Below are positions 13,023 to 19,964 of a stretch of DNA of 28,775 nt, in pieces. Both the position numbers and the translations under genes were made by a program. The stretch comes from Minisyncoccota bacterium (GTDB lineage Bacteria > Patescibacteriota > Minisyncoccia > Phycocordibacterales > GCA-2747955), in the NCBI GenBank assembly GCA_938010795.1, contig CALLVB010000079.1:1-28775 (forward strand). Reading direction: 5' to 3'. The notes beneath the pieces are model-generated. The model saw only the letters and a list, made by a program, of their open reading frames with translations. It had not been told where the DNA came from and made no database searches. Every line of letters begins with the position of its first letter. The first letter of the stretch is position 1.

Positions 13023-14113
13023 CAGAATTATTAGCACATAAACTAGAGGTATTTAAAACACAAACAGGAATTAAAGGAACCATCTTTGTATCGTTGGTTG
13101 CACTTTTCTTGATCTCTTTATTGTCAGACCTCATATATGGTTCGGTTACTACAGCAAGCTCTCTTGTAAAATTCTTCTTACTTGTGGGGTTAGGGGTTTC
13201 TTTTACTACACTGTTTAATTATCGTTCTTATAAAAAGACTCCAAAACGGTCTTTTACTACACAGAGAATTACTCCAACAAGTACATCTTTTCAAGAAGAG
13301 ACATCAAAGCCTGTATTTGTCACAACAGAAGATGTAGAGCTCCAAGAAGAAGTAAGCCCAGTCCTAGAAAACACAGCAGGAGTTTTATTCAAGATCCGAG
13401 ATGAACTACAAGCACATCAAGATCAGACACGAGCAGTTAAGCAGCGAGAATTCTTTGCAGCGAAAGAGGAAGGTGCACATAGCAGAAAGGGGAGGACATA
13501 TCTCGGTGTTAACATTGTAGATATTGTTCAAATTTCAGAAAAATATGCAGAAACAGTAACGCTTGGTGATATTGAAAAGTTGGTAACATCGAATGTGCAC
13601 GATGAGAGAATCGTTTCTATTTGGCTCTTAATTAATTCATATAAACAATCAACCCAAGAAGGAAAGCAAGAAATTTATGATTTTTATCTCGAAAATAGAA
13701 CTCTAGTTGATAATTGGGATATGGTTGACCTAGCAGCCAGAAATATTATTGGCACACACGTAGCTAATAACGCCTCATGTAAGTCTGTATCAGACGAACT
13801 CATATCTTCTTCGTCTTTATGGGATAAGAGAACAGCTGTAATGTCTGCTCACCCATTGGTACTTGCAGGAGACTTAGGGTATGCATTTTCTGTTGCTGAG
13901 AGATTAATCGATTGTCCAGAAGAGCTTGTGCAAAGTTCACTCGGCTGGGTACTTAAAGAGGCATACAAACAAGATGCTGACGTAACAGAAGGATTTATCA
14001 GATCTCATTTCCACTCACTATCAAAACAGGCAATCAGGATTGGTACAGAGCGTATGGAAAAAAATTACCGAAAAACATTCCTGCGCGGAGAGTTCGAAGC
14101 CGTGGTTGTGTAA
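13019..14113 (+). CDS. Membrane-anchored AlkD-like (HEAT-fold) DNA glycosylase-like protein
   Basis: A 364-aa protein. Two hydrophobic helices (about 20-40 and 48-66) and a low-complexity linker (about 70-120) precede an AlkD-type domain (about 125-355). AlkD enzymes remove cationic alkylated bases from DNA with a HEAT-repeat fold. Residues that align with the Bacillus AlkD active site are present with matching spacing: NWDMVD with Trp233 and Asp237, LWDKR with Arg271, and LGWVLKEA with Trp310. AlkD proteins are normally about 220-240 aa and soluble, so the membrane anchor is unusual. The start overlaps the TGA of a 15-codon frame. Glycosylase activity is inferred. Confidence 0.75.
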   Translation: MTELLAHKLEVFKTQTGIKGTIFVSLVALFLISLLSDLIYGSVTTASSLVKFFLLVGLGVSFTTLFNYRSYKKTPKRSFTTQRITPTSTSFQEETSKPVFVTTEDVELQEEVSPVLENTAGVLFKIRDELQAHQDQTRAVKQREFFAAKEEGAHSRKGRTYLGVNIVDIVQISEKYAETVTLGDIEKLVTSNVHDERIVSIWLLINSYKQSTQEGKQEIYDFYLENRTLVDNWDMVDLAARNIIGTHVANNASCKSVSDELISSSSLWDKRTAVMSAHPLVLAGDLGYAFSVAERLIDCPEELVQSSLGWVLKEAYKQDADVTEGFIRSHFHSLSKQAIRIGTERMEKNYRKTFLRGEFEAVVV

Positions 14114-14119
14114 AACCAG

Positions 14120-14147
14120 TTGATGCAAGAAATACAAATGGTACTAT
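14120..14147 (+). promoter_or_regulatory. Promoter of the 43-aa membrane protein gene
   Basis: TTGATG (14120-14125), 16 nt, TACTAT (14142-14147). It begins 6 nt after the AlkD-like stop. Confidence 0.5.
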
Positions 14148-14181
14148 CTTGTTTGGTAACACGGAGAACAGGGAGAATGTC

Positions 14182-14313
14182 GTGGAAGTTATACAAGATC
14201 TTTGTCTAAGATATTGGTGGGTATCATTAATTGTAATCGCAGGATTAATTACATTTTTTGACTTTTTTTATTTTAATAAAGATCACCAAGTAACAAAAGA
14301 AACACCCGAATAG
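14182..14313 (+). CDS. 43-aa single-pass membrane protein with GTG start
   Basis: A short gene: GTG at 14182, TAG at 14311-14313, 43 residues. GGGAG about 6 nt upstream decides the GTG start; the nearer ATG at 14177 is in another frame and stops soon. One membrane helix spans about residues 12-31 (WWVSLIVIAGLITFFDFFYF), followed by a short charged tail. The stop codon overlaps the terminator hairpin. Its design (GTG start, strong Shine-Dalgarno, one helix, charged tail) matches the 50-aa gene at 7449-7601, although the sequences do not. No family was recognised. Confidence 0.65.
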   Translation: MEVIQDLCLRYWWVSLIVIAGLITFFDFFYFNKDHQVTKETPE

Positions 14314-14322
14314 GGTGTTTTC
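14301..14322 (+). terminator. Terminator overlapping the stop of the 43-aa gene
   Basis: AACACCC (14301-14307) and GGGTGTT (14313-14319) form a 7-bp stem with a 5-nt loop, followed by TTT. The TAG stop lies in the loop and 3' arm. Confidence 0.8.
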
Positions 14323-14338
14323 TGTTATTTTATAAAGA

Positions 14339-14431
14339 TTGACATATATTAATAATTACGTATTATTAGAGTTAGGACTGGAATCCTTCCAGTTTGGCTG
14401 TAAGCCTTTATAGAGAAGAGGATGTGCAGAT
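14339..14431 (+). promoter_or_regulatory. Promoter and structured leader of the 81-aa membrane protein gene
   Basis: A perfect TTGACA (14339-14344), 16 nt, TATTAT (14361-14366) predict a start near 14373. The leader begins with ACTGGAA-TCC-TTCCAGT (14377-14393, perfect 7-bp stem, 3-nt loop) and GGCT-GTA-AGCC (about 14396-14406), then GAGGAT (14418-14423) 8 nt before the ATG. ATCCTT at 14383-14388, the hairpin tip, can pair with GAGGAT (one G-T), so the leader may control ribosome access. Confidence 0.5.
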
Positions 14432-14677
14432 ATGAGTGTCACATTAGTAAGAATAATATGGGGCATAACAGTCTCAGCAATTGGTTTTCTGATTTGGTTA
14501 GGTCTCAGTCAGATTTTTCCAAGCATTATTGCAATAAGTGTCACCGCCCCATTAGTAGGGGTGTACGGAATGGTTCTTGCTATGTGCTTAGGATCACTTG
14601 TTTCAGATAGAAAAAAAATAAAGAAACAAGAACAAGCAAAGCAACATCGAATCGCCTTGGTTACACAACAATCATAG
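14432..14677 (+). CDS. 81-aa two-helix membrane protein, unknown function
   Basis: Two hydrophobic helices (about residues 5-28 and 32-56) are followed by a basic, Gln-rich tail (RKKIKKQEQAKQHR). No family was recognised. The ATG at 14432 is chosen because GAGGAT lies 8 nt upstream and the membrane segments begin at once; an overlapping frame from 14422 has no support. A strong promoter, structured leader and intrinsic terminator make it a stand-alone transcription unit. Confidence 0.7.
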   Translation: MSVTLVRIIWGITVSAIGFLIWLGLSQIFPSIIAISVTAPLVGVYGMVLAMCLGSLVSDRKKIKKQEQAKQHRIALVTQQS

Positions 14678-14686
14678 TGATATGTA

Positions 14687-14719
14687 TCGCTAAGAGAATC
14701 GTCTCTTGGCGATTTTTTT
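14687..14719 (+). terminator. Terminator after the 81-aa gene
   Basis: TCGCTAAGAGA and TCTCTTGGCGA pair over 11 bp (one G-T) with an ATCG loop, followed by seven T. Confidence 0.9.
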
Positions 14720-14770
14720 ATGCAAAAAATATTGTGATAGAATTTATGCATTAACGAATAACTAATTTTT

Positions 14771-15379
14771 ATGACATTTACATTACCGGAACTATCATTT
14801 GCGACAGATGCACTTGAACCATTTATGGATAAAGAGACAGTTGAGATCCATCACGGCAAACACCATGCGGGATACACAACAAAACTTAACGCTGCGCTGG
14901 AAGCAGAAGGATTATCAGAAGTAAACTTGGAGCAAGAAGTGTTTCCTCAAATTTCTAATATGCCACGAGCAATTCAGACAAACGCTGGTCAATTTTGGAA
15001 TCACTCATTTTTCTGGGAGTCACTTGCTCCTATAGGACAAGAGCCATCAGAGATGGTTATGAATGCGCTCACAGCATCGTTTGGAGGATATGATGAATTT
15101 GTAGCAGAATTTACTAAACATGCTTCAACAGTATTTGGATCAGGATGGGCATGGTTATGTAAGAAACAAGACGGATCACTTATGGTAATGAGCACACTGA
15201 ATCACGAGAACCCTCTTATGGAAAACGAAGTCATTGAATATGGGAACCTGACACCACTTTTAGTAATTGATGTATGGGAACATGCGTACTATCTTAAGTA
15301 TCAAAACCGACGTCCTGAATTTATCGCAGCATTCTTGCAGATTGTAAACTGGGAGAAAGTAGCAGAACGAATGGCATAA
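14771..15379 (+). CDS. Superoxide dismutase (Fe/Mn family)
   Basis: A 202-aa enzyme converting superoxide to oxygen and peroxide, of normal family length and without a signal peptide (cytoplasmic). Metal ligands are His27 (IHHGKHH), His78 (FWNHSFFW), Asp167 and His171 (IDVWEHAYY). Metal choice is ambiguous: Gln74 (AGQFWNH) is at the FeSOD glutamine position, while the position that is Gln in E. coli MnSOD and Ala in FeSOD is His145 (STLNHENPL). Either Fe, Mn or cambialistic use is possible. No clear Shine-Dalgarno precedes the ATG; TAGAAT (14738-14743) is a candidate -10. A terminator follows. Confidence 0.95.
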   Translation: MTFTLPELSFATDALEPFMDKETVEIHHGKHHAGYTTKLNAALEAEGLSEVNLEQEVFPQISNMPRAIQTNAGQFWNHSFFWESLAPIGQEPSEMVMNALTASFGGYDEFVAEFTKHASTVFGSGWAWLCKKQDGSLMVMSTLNHENPLMENEVIEYGNLTPLLVIDVWEHAYYLKYQNRRPEFIAAFLQIVNWEKVAERMA

Positions 15380-15383
15380 CAGA

Positions 15384-15415
15384 AAAAGAGCGACTCTCAT
15401 AGAATCGCTCTTTTG
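15384..15415 (+). terminator. Terminator after the superoxide dismutase gene
   Basis: AAAAGAGCGA and TCGCTCTTTT pair over 10 bp (15384-15393 with 15405-15414). The T-rich arm doubles as the release tract and abuts the next promoter. Confidence 0.85.
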
Positions 15416-15416
15416 T

Positions 15417-15422
15417 TATAAT
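15417..15422 (+). promoter_or_regulatory. -10 box of the serine protease gene
   Basis: TATAAT lies 6 nt before the ATG at 15429, so the mRNA is predicted to be leaderless. It immediately follows the preceding terminator. Confidence 0.6.
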
Positions 15423-15428
15423 CACCTT

Positions 15429-16442
15429 ATGAAACTTCACATGCTTTGGGCAGTTCTATTTATATTAGTGTTAGGAGCACTTGGTGGTGGTTATTACCTA
15501 TATGCACAAGAGACTAGAGCACTACAAAAGCTCGTTGATGCACAGAATCAAGAATTAGAGGAGGTCAAAGAATCATACGTACAAGAATTACAAAATATAC
15601 AAATAGCACTTACACAGTATCAATTAGGTGCTGAAAATGAAGCTAAAGAGCTAGAGCAGCTTGTCACAAGACAAGAGAATCAGTTTCAATCACAACTGCA
15701 GGATATTGAGAGGAAAAAGGAAATTTCAGAACAGATTCTTACAAGTACCAATAAAGATTTAGCACAAAACATAGAAGAGCTCACAGATAAATTATTTACA
15801 CTTGAAACAAATTCAAAGACTGATATTGTCCAAAAGTGGGATGATATTGCAGTAAGATTGGAATGTAATTATGCAAGTGGTGAGAGGTCATTCGGCTCAG
15901 GAATGTATTTAGGGCCCCAGTCGTCGGTTAATTTAGGTGCAGGAAATGAACACGCAATTTTGACAAATTCTCATGTGCTTGAAGAGAACGATGCGGTACC
16001 GACTTCATGTGTACTTACGTGGAACTCAGGTGAGGAGGTTACTATTAACTTTGATGATGAGGGAGAGATTAGTAGGGCATCATTTTTTGAAGGGTTCGAT
16101 GCGGCATTTATTACACTTGCGAGTAGTGATGTTCCACTACAGACACAAGGAAGCTCTGGTCTCTATGAAACATGTGAAATCTCACCCCAAGTAGGTGATG
16201 AGGTGATTGTTCTTGGGTATCCAAAAATTGGATCAACAAATAGTATTACCGGAACTGAAGGGATTATTTCTGGTTACGATGGAAACTTTTTCATTACCTC
16301 TGCGAAGATTAGTAAAGGTAGCTCAGGTGGAGCCGCAATTTCAATTAAAGGCGATTGTTATTTTGGAATTCCTACTCTTGTAAAGGCAGATGAGGTAGAA
16401 TCATTGGGAAGAATTTTAGACATCACTAATATATTTGAATAA
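15429..16442 (+). CDS. Membrane-anchored trypsin-like serine protease with coiled-coil stalk
   Basis: A 337-aa protein. A hydrophobic helix (about 5-26) is followed by a long Gln/Glu-rich coiled coil (about 28-125) and a chymotrypsin/HtrA-type protease domain (about 135-335). The catalytic triad is His182 (LTNSHVL), Asp224 (FDAAFITL) and Ser299 (KGSSGGAAIS). There is no PDZ domain. The N-in anchor places the protease outside the membrane at the end of a stalk. The M16C peptidase gene starts 2 nt after its stop, so the two form an operon and may act in sequence on proteins or peptides. The start is supported by TATAAT 6 nt upstream. Confidence 0.85.
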   Translation: MKLHMLWAVLFILVLGALGGGYYLYAQETRALQKLVDAQNQELEEVKESYVQELQNIQIALTQYQLGAENEAKELEQLVTRQENQFQSQLQDIERKKEISEQILTSTNKDLAQNIEELTDKLFTLETNSKTDIVQKWDDIAVRLECNYASGERSFGSGMYLGPQSSVNLGAGNEHAILTNSHVLEENDAVPTSCVLTWNSGEEVTINFDDEGEISRASFFEGFDAAFITLASSDVPLQTQGSSGLYETCEISPQVGDEVIVLGYPKIGSTNSITGTEGIISGYDGNFFITSAKISKGSSGGAAISIKGDCYFGIPTLVKADEVESLGRILDITNIFE

Positions 16443-16444
16443 TT

Positions 16445-19306
16445 ATGGAGACCAAAAAAACGTATCATGGATTTAAACTCTTAAAAAAGGAGAAAGTCTT
16501 ATCTATAGGATCCGAAGTATTTCTCTTTCGACACAATAAGACGGGGGCAGAATTATTATATGTAAAAAACAAAGACCCTGAACGGTTGTATGTTGCTGGG
16601 TTCCGAACGCCAGCTGATGATGATACGGGGAAAAGTCATATTTTTGAACACGCAACTATGATGAGTTCAGAAAAGTATCCAGTTCGAGATGCATTTATCG
16701 GTATGTACCGAGGTGCCCATACCTCATTTCTTAATGCAATGACATTTCCAGACAAGACAGTATATCCAGTAGGGAGTACCAATAAGCAGGAATTTAGAAA
16801 GCTGGTTGATGTTTATACAGATCTTGCATTTAGACCACAAATCCACAACAACAAAAATATCTTTTTACAAGAAGGTGTGCGATTTGAGTTAGATGAGAAA
16901 GACACATTATCACTCAATGGTGTAGTTTTTAATGAAATGAAAGGAGCCTTATCGTCTCCAGATCGTCAGCTCGAGGAGCAAGCCATGAATGTTCTATTTC
17001 CAGATAATACATACCAGTATTGTTCAGGTGGACTACCAGAAAAGATTCCAACCCTTACATATAAAAAGTTAGTTGCATATCATAAAAAATGTTACCACCC
17101 ATCAAACGCACACTTCTTTTTCTATGGAGATATCACTATTTCCACATACCTACGATATCTTGATGATGAGTATCTCTCACAATACACTAAGCAACCAAAG
17201 CTAGTAATTAAAAAACAACGTACACGTAGGTTACAAGACGTGACTGATAAGTACACATCTGCCTCAGAACATGAACAATATAGTTTTGGGTTTAAGCTCG
17301 ATAGTAATACAAGTGAGTTGAATAGACTGGCAACGGAGATTTTATTTGAACTACTTATGGGAGACACACATGCTCCGCTTAAAAAGGTTTTGATTGATTC
17401 TGGAATAGCACAGGATTATGACCATTTATACGAAGATGAGATACAAGACTTATTTGCTATGGTTTTTGCAAAGAACGCAAAAAAGGGGAGTGGTAAAAAA
17501 TTTAAAAAGATTATTATTGATGAATTAACTAGGTTAGTCACAGAAGGTATTCCAGAAGAACTAGTATCAAAGACACTTACTAAGTACGAGCTTCTATTGA
17601 AATCAATAGAGGATAGTACTGGTAAGGGGTTGCATATGTATCGTGCTGCTGAAACGGCATGGTTGTATGGAGGTGATCCTATCAAGCGCCTACAAGAAAC
17701 AGAATTATTTTATAACAAGAAATCTTCATTTACACCAAAGTTCCTTGAAAAGTTAATCAATAGATTGCTGCTTAACAATCAACATTCTTGTTTGTATACA
17801 CTAACTCCCACAAAGAAAGATTTACAAAAAGACGCGCTGGATACATTGTTAGCGGAAGAAACTAAGAAGCTTACACCTGCAAAGAAAAAAGCCCTAAGAA
17901 AAGAATCTCAAGAATTCAAAGCATGGCAGAATGACAAAACGCTTCCTGAGTTTAATGAGTTCTTTCCTACACTTCCTCTCAAACAAATTGAAGATGAGGA
18001 TGTATACGCAATGGAGCCAGAAATTCAACGGTCTGTTGGTGTTACGTACTTATGGAATAAAGCACCAAAGCAAGCACTTGAGTACATAAGTATCCGTTTT
18101 GATATTTCACATATCTCATACAAAGATATGCCGTATGTTGAGTTGGTGGTGAGGACACTTAAAGAATCTGCGACTAAAGAATTTAGTGCAGTAGATGTTG
18201 TCTCTACATTAACTAGTGACACATTAGGATTTGGATTTTCGATTGATGGATTTGATACCAAAAAATCTGAACCAAGAGTTCATCTACAAATGAGTTATAA
18301 ATCTCTTCCGCACAAAAGGGAACATGTACTACGATTAATAAGATCTATGCTTCAAGAATCTATACTGGATAGAGATAAAGTCACAGAGCTGTTTACAAGA
18401 GAGATTGCACGTATGGAGAGTGCAATGGTGGATATTGAGGCTCGAACCGTTCTTCAGATGCATACATTTGCTAAATTGTATGCACATGGAACATATGAAG
18501 AATATGCAGGAGGTATTTCATATTTAGAGTCACTCAGAGCCATGTATGTGCTATTTAAAAAGAACCCTGAAAAAGAATTGAAGAAGATGAATAAAATTTA
18601 TAATCAATTATTTGTTACCAAAGGTGCGTACGTAGCAGGGCTTACTCATAAAAATGACTTAGTCCACATGATGCAAGAGTTACAGATTAGTAAGAAAACA
18701 TACCCAGCAAAGAAGGTGAGAGCACTTTCTAAAAAAGACGAGTTGTTTCTGTCTGAATCAATGAGTAATTACAATTCACTGGGTATACAGACTAAGAATC
18801 AATCACCAAAAGAGAAAGCCGCACGATCATTATTAGGAGCTGTGTTAAATCCTAACTATTTATGGAAACAGTTGCGTGATAAGGGAGGAGCATACGGAGG
18901 GGCGCTAATGCCATCTTCATATGACGATCTAATCCTGCTCTCTTGGAGAGATCCACGGATTGCTGGAACGTACGATGATTACCATTCAGTACTAGAATAT
19001 ATTTCAGACACTGAAATCTCCAACAAAGATGTACATCAAGCAAAGATATCTCTCTTCTCTAAATTAGATGCACCACTGACAAAACAACAGCAATTAGAGC
19101 GGGCAGTCTCAAGAGTAATTACTGGTAGAACAAATAAGTCTGCTCAAAATAAGCGGAGGTATATTAAAACAATGAGTACCCAAGTATTTAAGAGGTCAGC
19201 CCAAAAATTAGTAACTAATATTGAAAGAGGGGTAAAGACTACCATCGGAAGAAAAGATACTAGTGTAAAGATAAGAAAAGGGTTTGATGAGGTAAAAAAG
19301 ATATAA
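16445..19306 (+). CDS. M16C zinc metallopeptidase, presequence protease (PreP/Cym1)-like
   Basis: A 953-aa four-domain pitrilysin-type peptidase close in length to PreP, which degrades unfolded peptides within a closed chamber. The inverted zinc motif is HIFEH (His65, Glu68, His69), with the distal ligand Glu164 in NEMKG 95 residues on, the spacing seen in PreP. The segment TSFLNAMTFPDKTVYPVGSTN (93-113) is typical of the M16C branch. The C-terminal half has the usual catalytically inert repeat, including KGGAYGGAL. No signal peptide is seen, so it is probably cytoplasmic. It follows the serine protease by 2 nt. A role in peptide breakdown for amino acid supply is inferred. Confidence 0.93.
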   Translation: METKKTYHGFKLLKKEKVLSIGSEVFLFRHNKTGAELLYVKNKDPERLYVAGFRTPADDDTGKSHIFEHATMMSSEKYPVRDAFIGMYRGAHTSFLNAMTFPDKTVYPVGSTNKQEFRKLVDVYTDLAFRPQIHNNKNIFLQEGVRFELDEKDTLSLNGVVFNEMKGALSSPDRQLEEQAMNVLFPDNTYQYCSGGLPEKIPTLTYKKLVAYHKKCYHPSNAHFFFYGDITISTYLRYLDDEYLSQYTKQPKLVIKKQRTRRLQDVTDKYTSASEHEQYSFGFKLDSNTSELNRLATEILFELLMGDTHAPLKKVLIDSGIAQDYDHLYEDEIQDLFAMVFAKNAKKGSGKKFKKIIIDELTRLVTEGIPEELVSKTLTKYELLLKSIEDSTGKGLHMYRAAETAWLYGGDPIKRLQETELFYNKKSSFTPKFLEKLINRLLLNNQHSCLYTLTPTKKDLQKDALDTLLAEETKKLTPAKKKALRKESQEFKAWQNDKTLPEFNEFFPTLPLKQIEDEDVYAMEPEIQRSVGVTYLWNKAPKQALEYISIRFDISHISYKDMPYVELVVRTLKESATKEFSAVDVVSTLTSDTLGFGFSIDGFDTKKSEPRVHLQMSYKSLPHKREHVLRLIRSMLQESILDRDKVTELFTREIARMESAMVDIEARTVLQMHTFAKLYAHGTYEEYAGGISYLESLRAMYVLFKKNPEKELKKMNKIYNQLFVTKGAYVAGLTHKNDLVHMMQELQISKKTYPAKKVRALSKKDELFLSESMSNYNSLGIQTKNQSPKEKAARSLLGAVLNPNYLWKQLRDKGGAYGGALMPSSYDDLILLSWRDPRIAGTYDDYHSVLEYISDTEISNKDVHQAKISLFSKLDAPLTKQQQLERAVSRVITGRTNKSAQNKRRYIKTMSTQVFKRSAQKLVTNIERGVKTTIGRKDTSVKIRKGFDEVKKI

Positions 19307-19312
19307 TGAATA

Positions 19313-19332
19313 AAGCGGCCGAAGGGCCGCTT
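19313..19332. terminator. Terminator between convergent genes
   Basis: AAGCGGCC (19313-19320) and GGCCGCTT (19325-19332) form a perfect 8-bp GC-rich stem with a 4-nt loop. The T-richer side is on the minus strand (CTTTATTC), so it best serves the leftward 61-aa gene. Confidence 0.7.
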
Positions 19333-19335
19333 GTT

Positions 19336-19521
19336 CTATTCACAATCACCACAAACGAGATCTACCTCACTATAATTTTTATTTATGAGTGCATCTTCTG
19401 GTCCGGTGGCTATCCACGGCTTTTTTGCTTCAGATGTAAGTTTGTTACATTTGGAACAAGAATTGTCTTTGTAGATTTTTTGAAATGTTTTTAGGGATTC
19501 TTCGGGAGTAGGTGCTGTCAT
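19336..19521 (-). CDS. 61-aa zinc-ribbon-like protein, unknown function
   Basis: A small minus-strand protein with two Cys pairs, CSKC near residues 22-25 and CGDC at 57-60, near the C-terminus, spaced as in a zinc ribbon. The part between them is hydrophilic with KPWIATGPEDALINKNY. No family was recognised. AGGA (in AAAGGATTATCTG) about 8 nt before the ATG at 19521 supports the start, and a terminator follows the stop. A similar-sized Cys-containing gene lies just upstream on the same strand. Confidence 0.6.
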   Translation of the reverse strand: MTAPTPEESLKTFQKIYKDNSCSKCNKLTSEAKKPWIATGPEDALINKNYSEVDLVCGDCE

Positions 19522-19636
19522 CAGATAATCCTTTGTTTGTATATTGAGATGGGGAAGCGAGGTGCTCTAAGTATTAATAATACAACTTTAAATCTTTTTG
19601 TAAATTAACATGAAGAAGATAATCAGTAATAAATAA

Positions 19637-19661
19637 AGACACCACTCATCAAGTGGTGTCT
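19637..19661 (-). terminator. Terminator overlapping the stop of the 67-aa gene
   Basis: AGACACCACT and AGTGGTGTCT pair over 10 perfect bp with a 5-nt loop. On the minus strand TTTATTTATTA follows, and the TGA stop of the gene (19651-19649) lies in the loop. Confidence 0.85.
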
Positions 19662-19852
19662 GGTTCTGCTTTGCGTTCCTCTTGCAGACATAGTCTGCAT
19701 TTTCTACGCCTATCGATCGGCTCTTCTTCATGTCCGGATTTTGTACATTTGGGTACATGACTGAAATGGTGAGGGATGCCTGTGAGAGATGTCTTTGTGA
19801 TTGGTTTTGTGTTCACTGCTCGTGTAGGTATGGTTCCTCTGACTCTTATCAT
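19649..19852 (-). CDS. 67-aa basic Cys-containing protein, unknown function
   Basis: A minus-strand protein, very Lys/Arg/Thr-rich at the N-terminus, with a possible zinc site: CTKSGH followed by RRRKCRLC (about residues 36-55). No family was recognised. The start at 19852 is preferred because AAGGAA lies about 7 nt upstream; the frame runs on to an ATG at 19927, but that longer form lacks a Shine-Dalgarno. The stop is inside an intrinsic terminator. DNA or RNA binding is a guess from charge only. Confidence 0.55.
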   Translation of the reverse strand: MIRVRGTIPTRAVNTKPITKTSLTGIPHHFSHVPKCTKSGHEEEPIDRRRKCRLCLQEERKAEPDTT

Positions 19853-19949
19853 GTTTAGATTCCTTGTGTTGCCTGATGTTACTGTACCACGGGTTCTTTG
19901 TGGGGAAAAGAAGGCGTCAATAATCATGATTCAGAAAAAGGTTGCGTGA

Positions 19950-19955
19950 TATAAT
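19950..19955 (+). promoter_or_regulatory. -10 box of uvrA
   Basis: TATAAT ends 9 nt before the ATG at 19965. The gap contains the palindrome GTCCGGAC (19956-19963). No Shine-Dalgarno is present. Confidence 0.6.
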
Positions 19956-19964
19956 GTCCGGACT

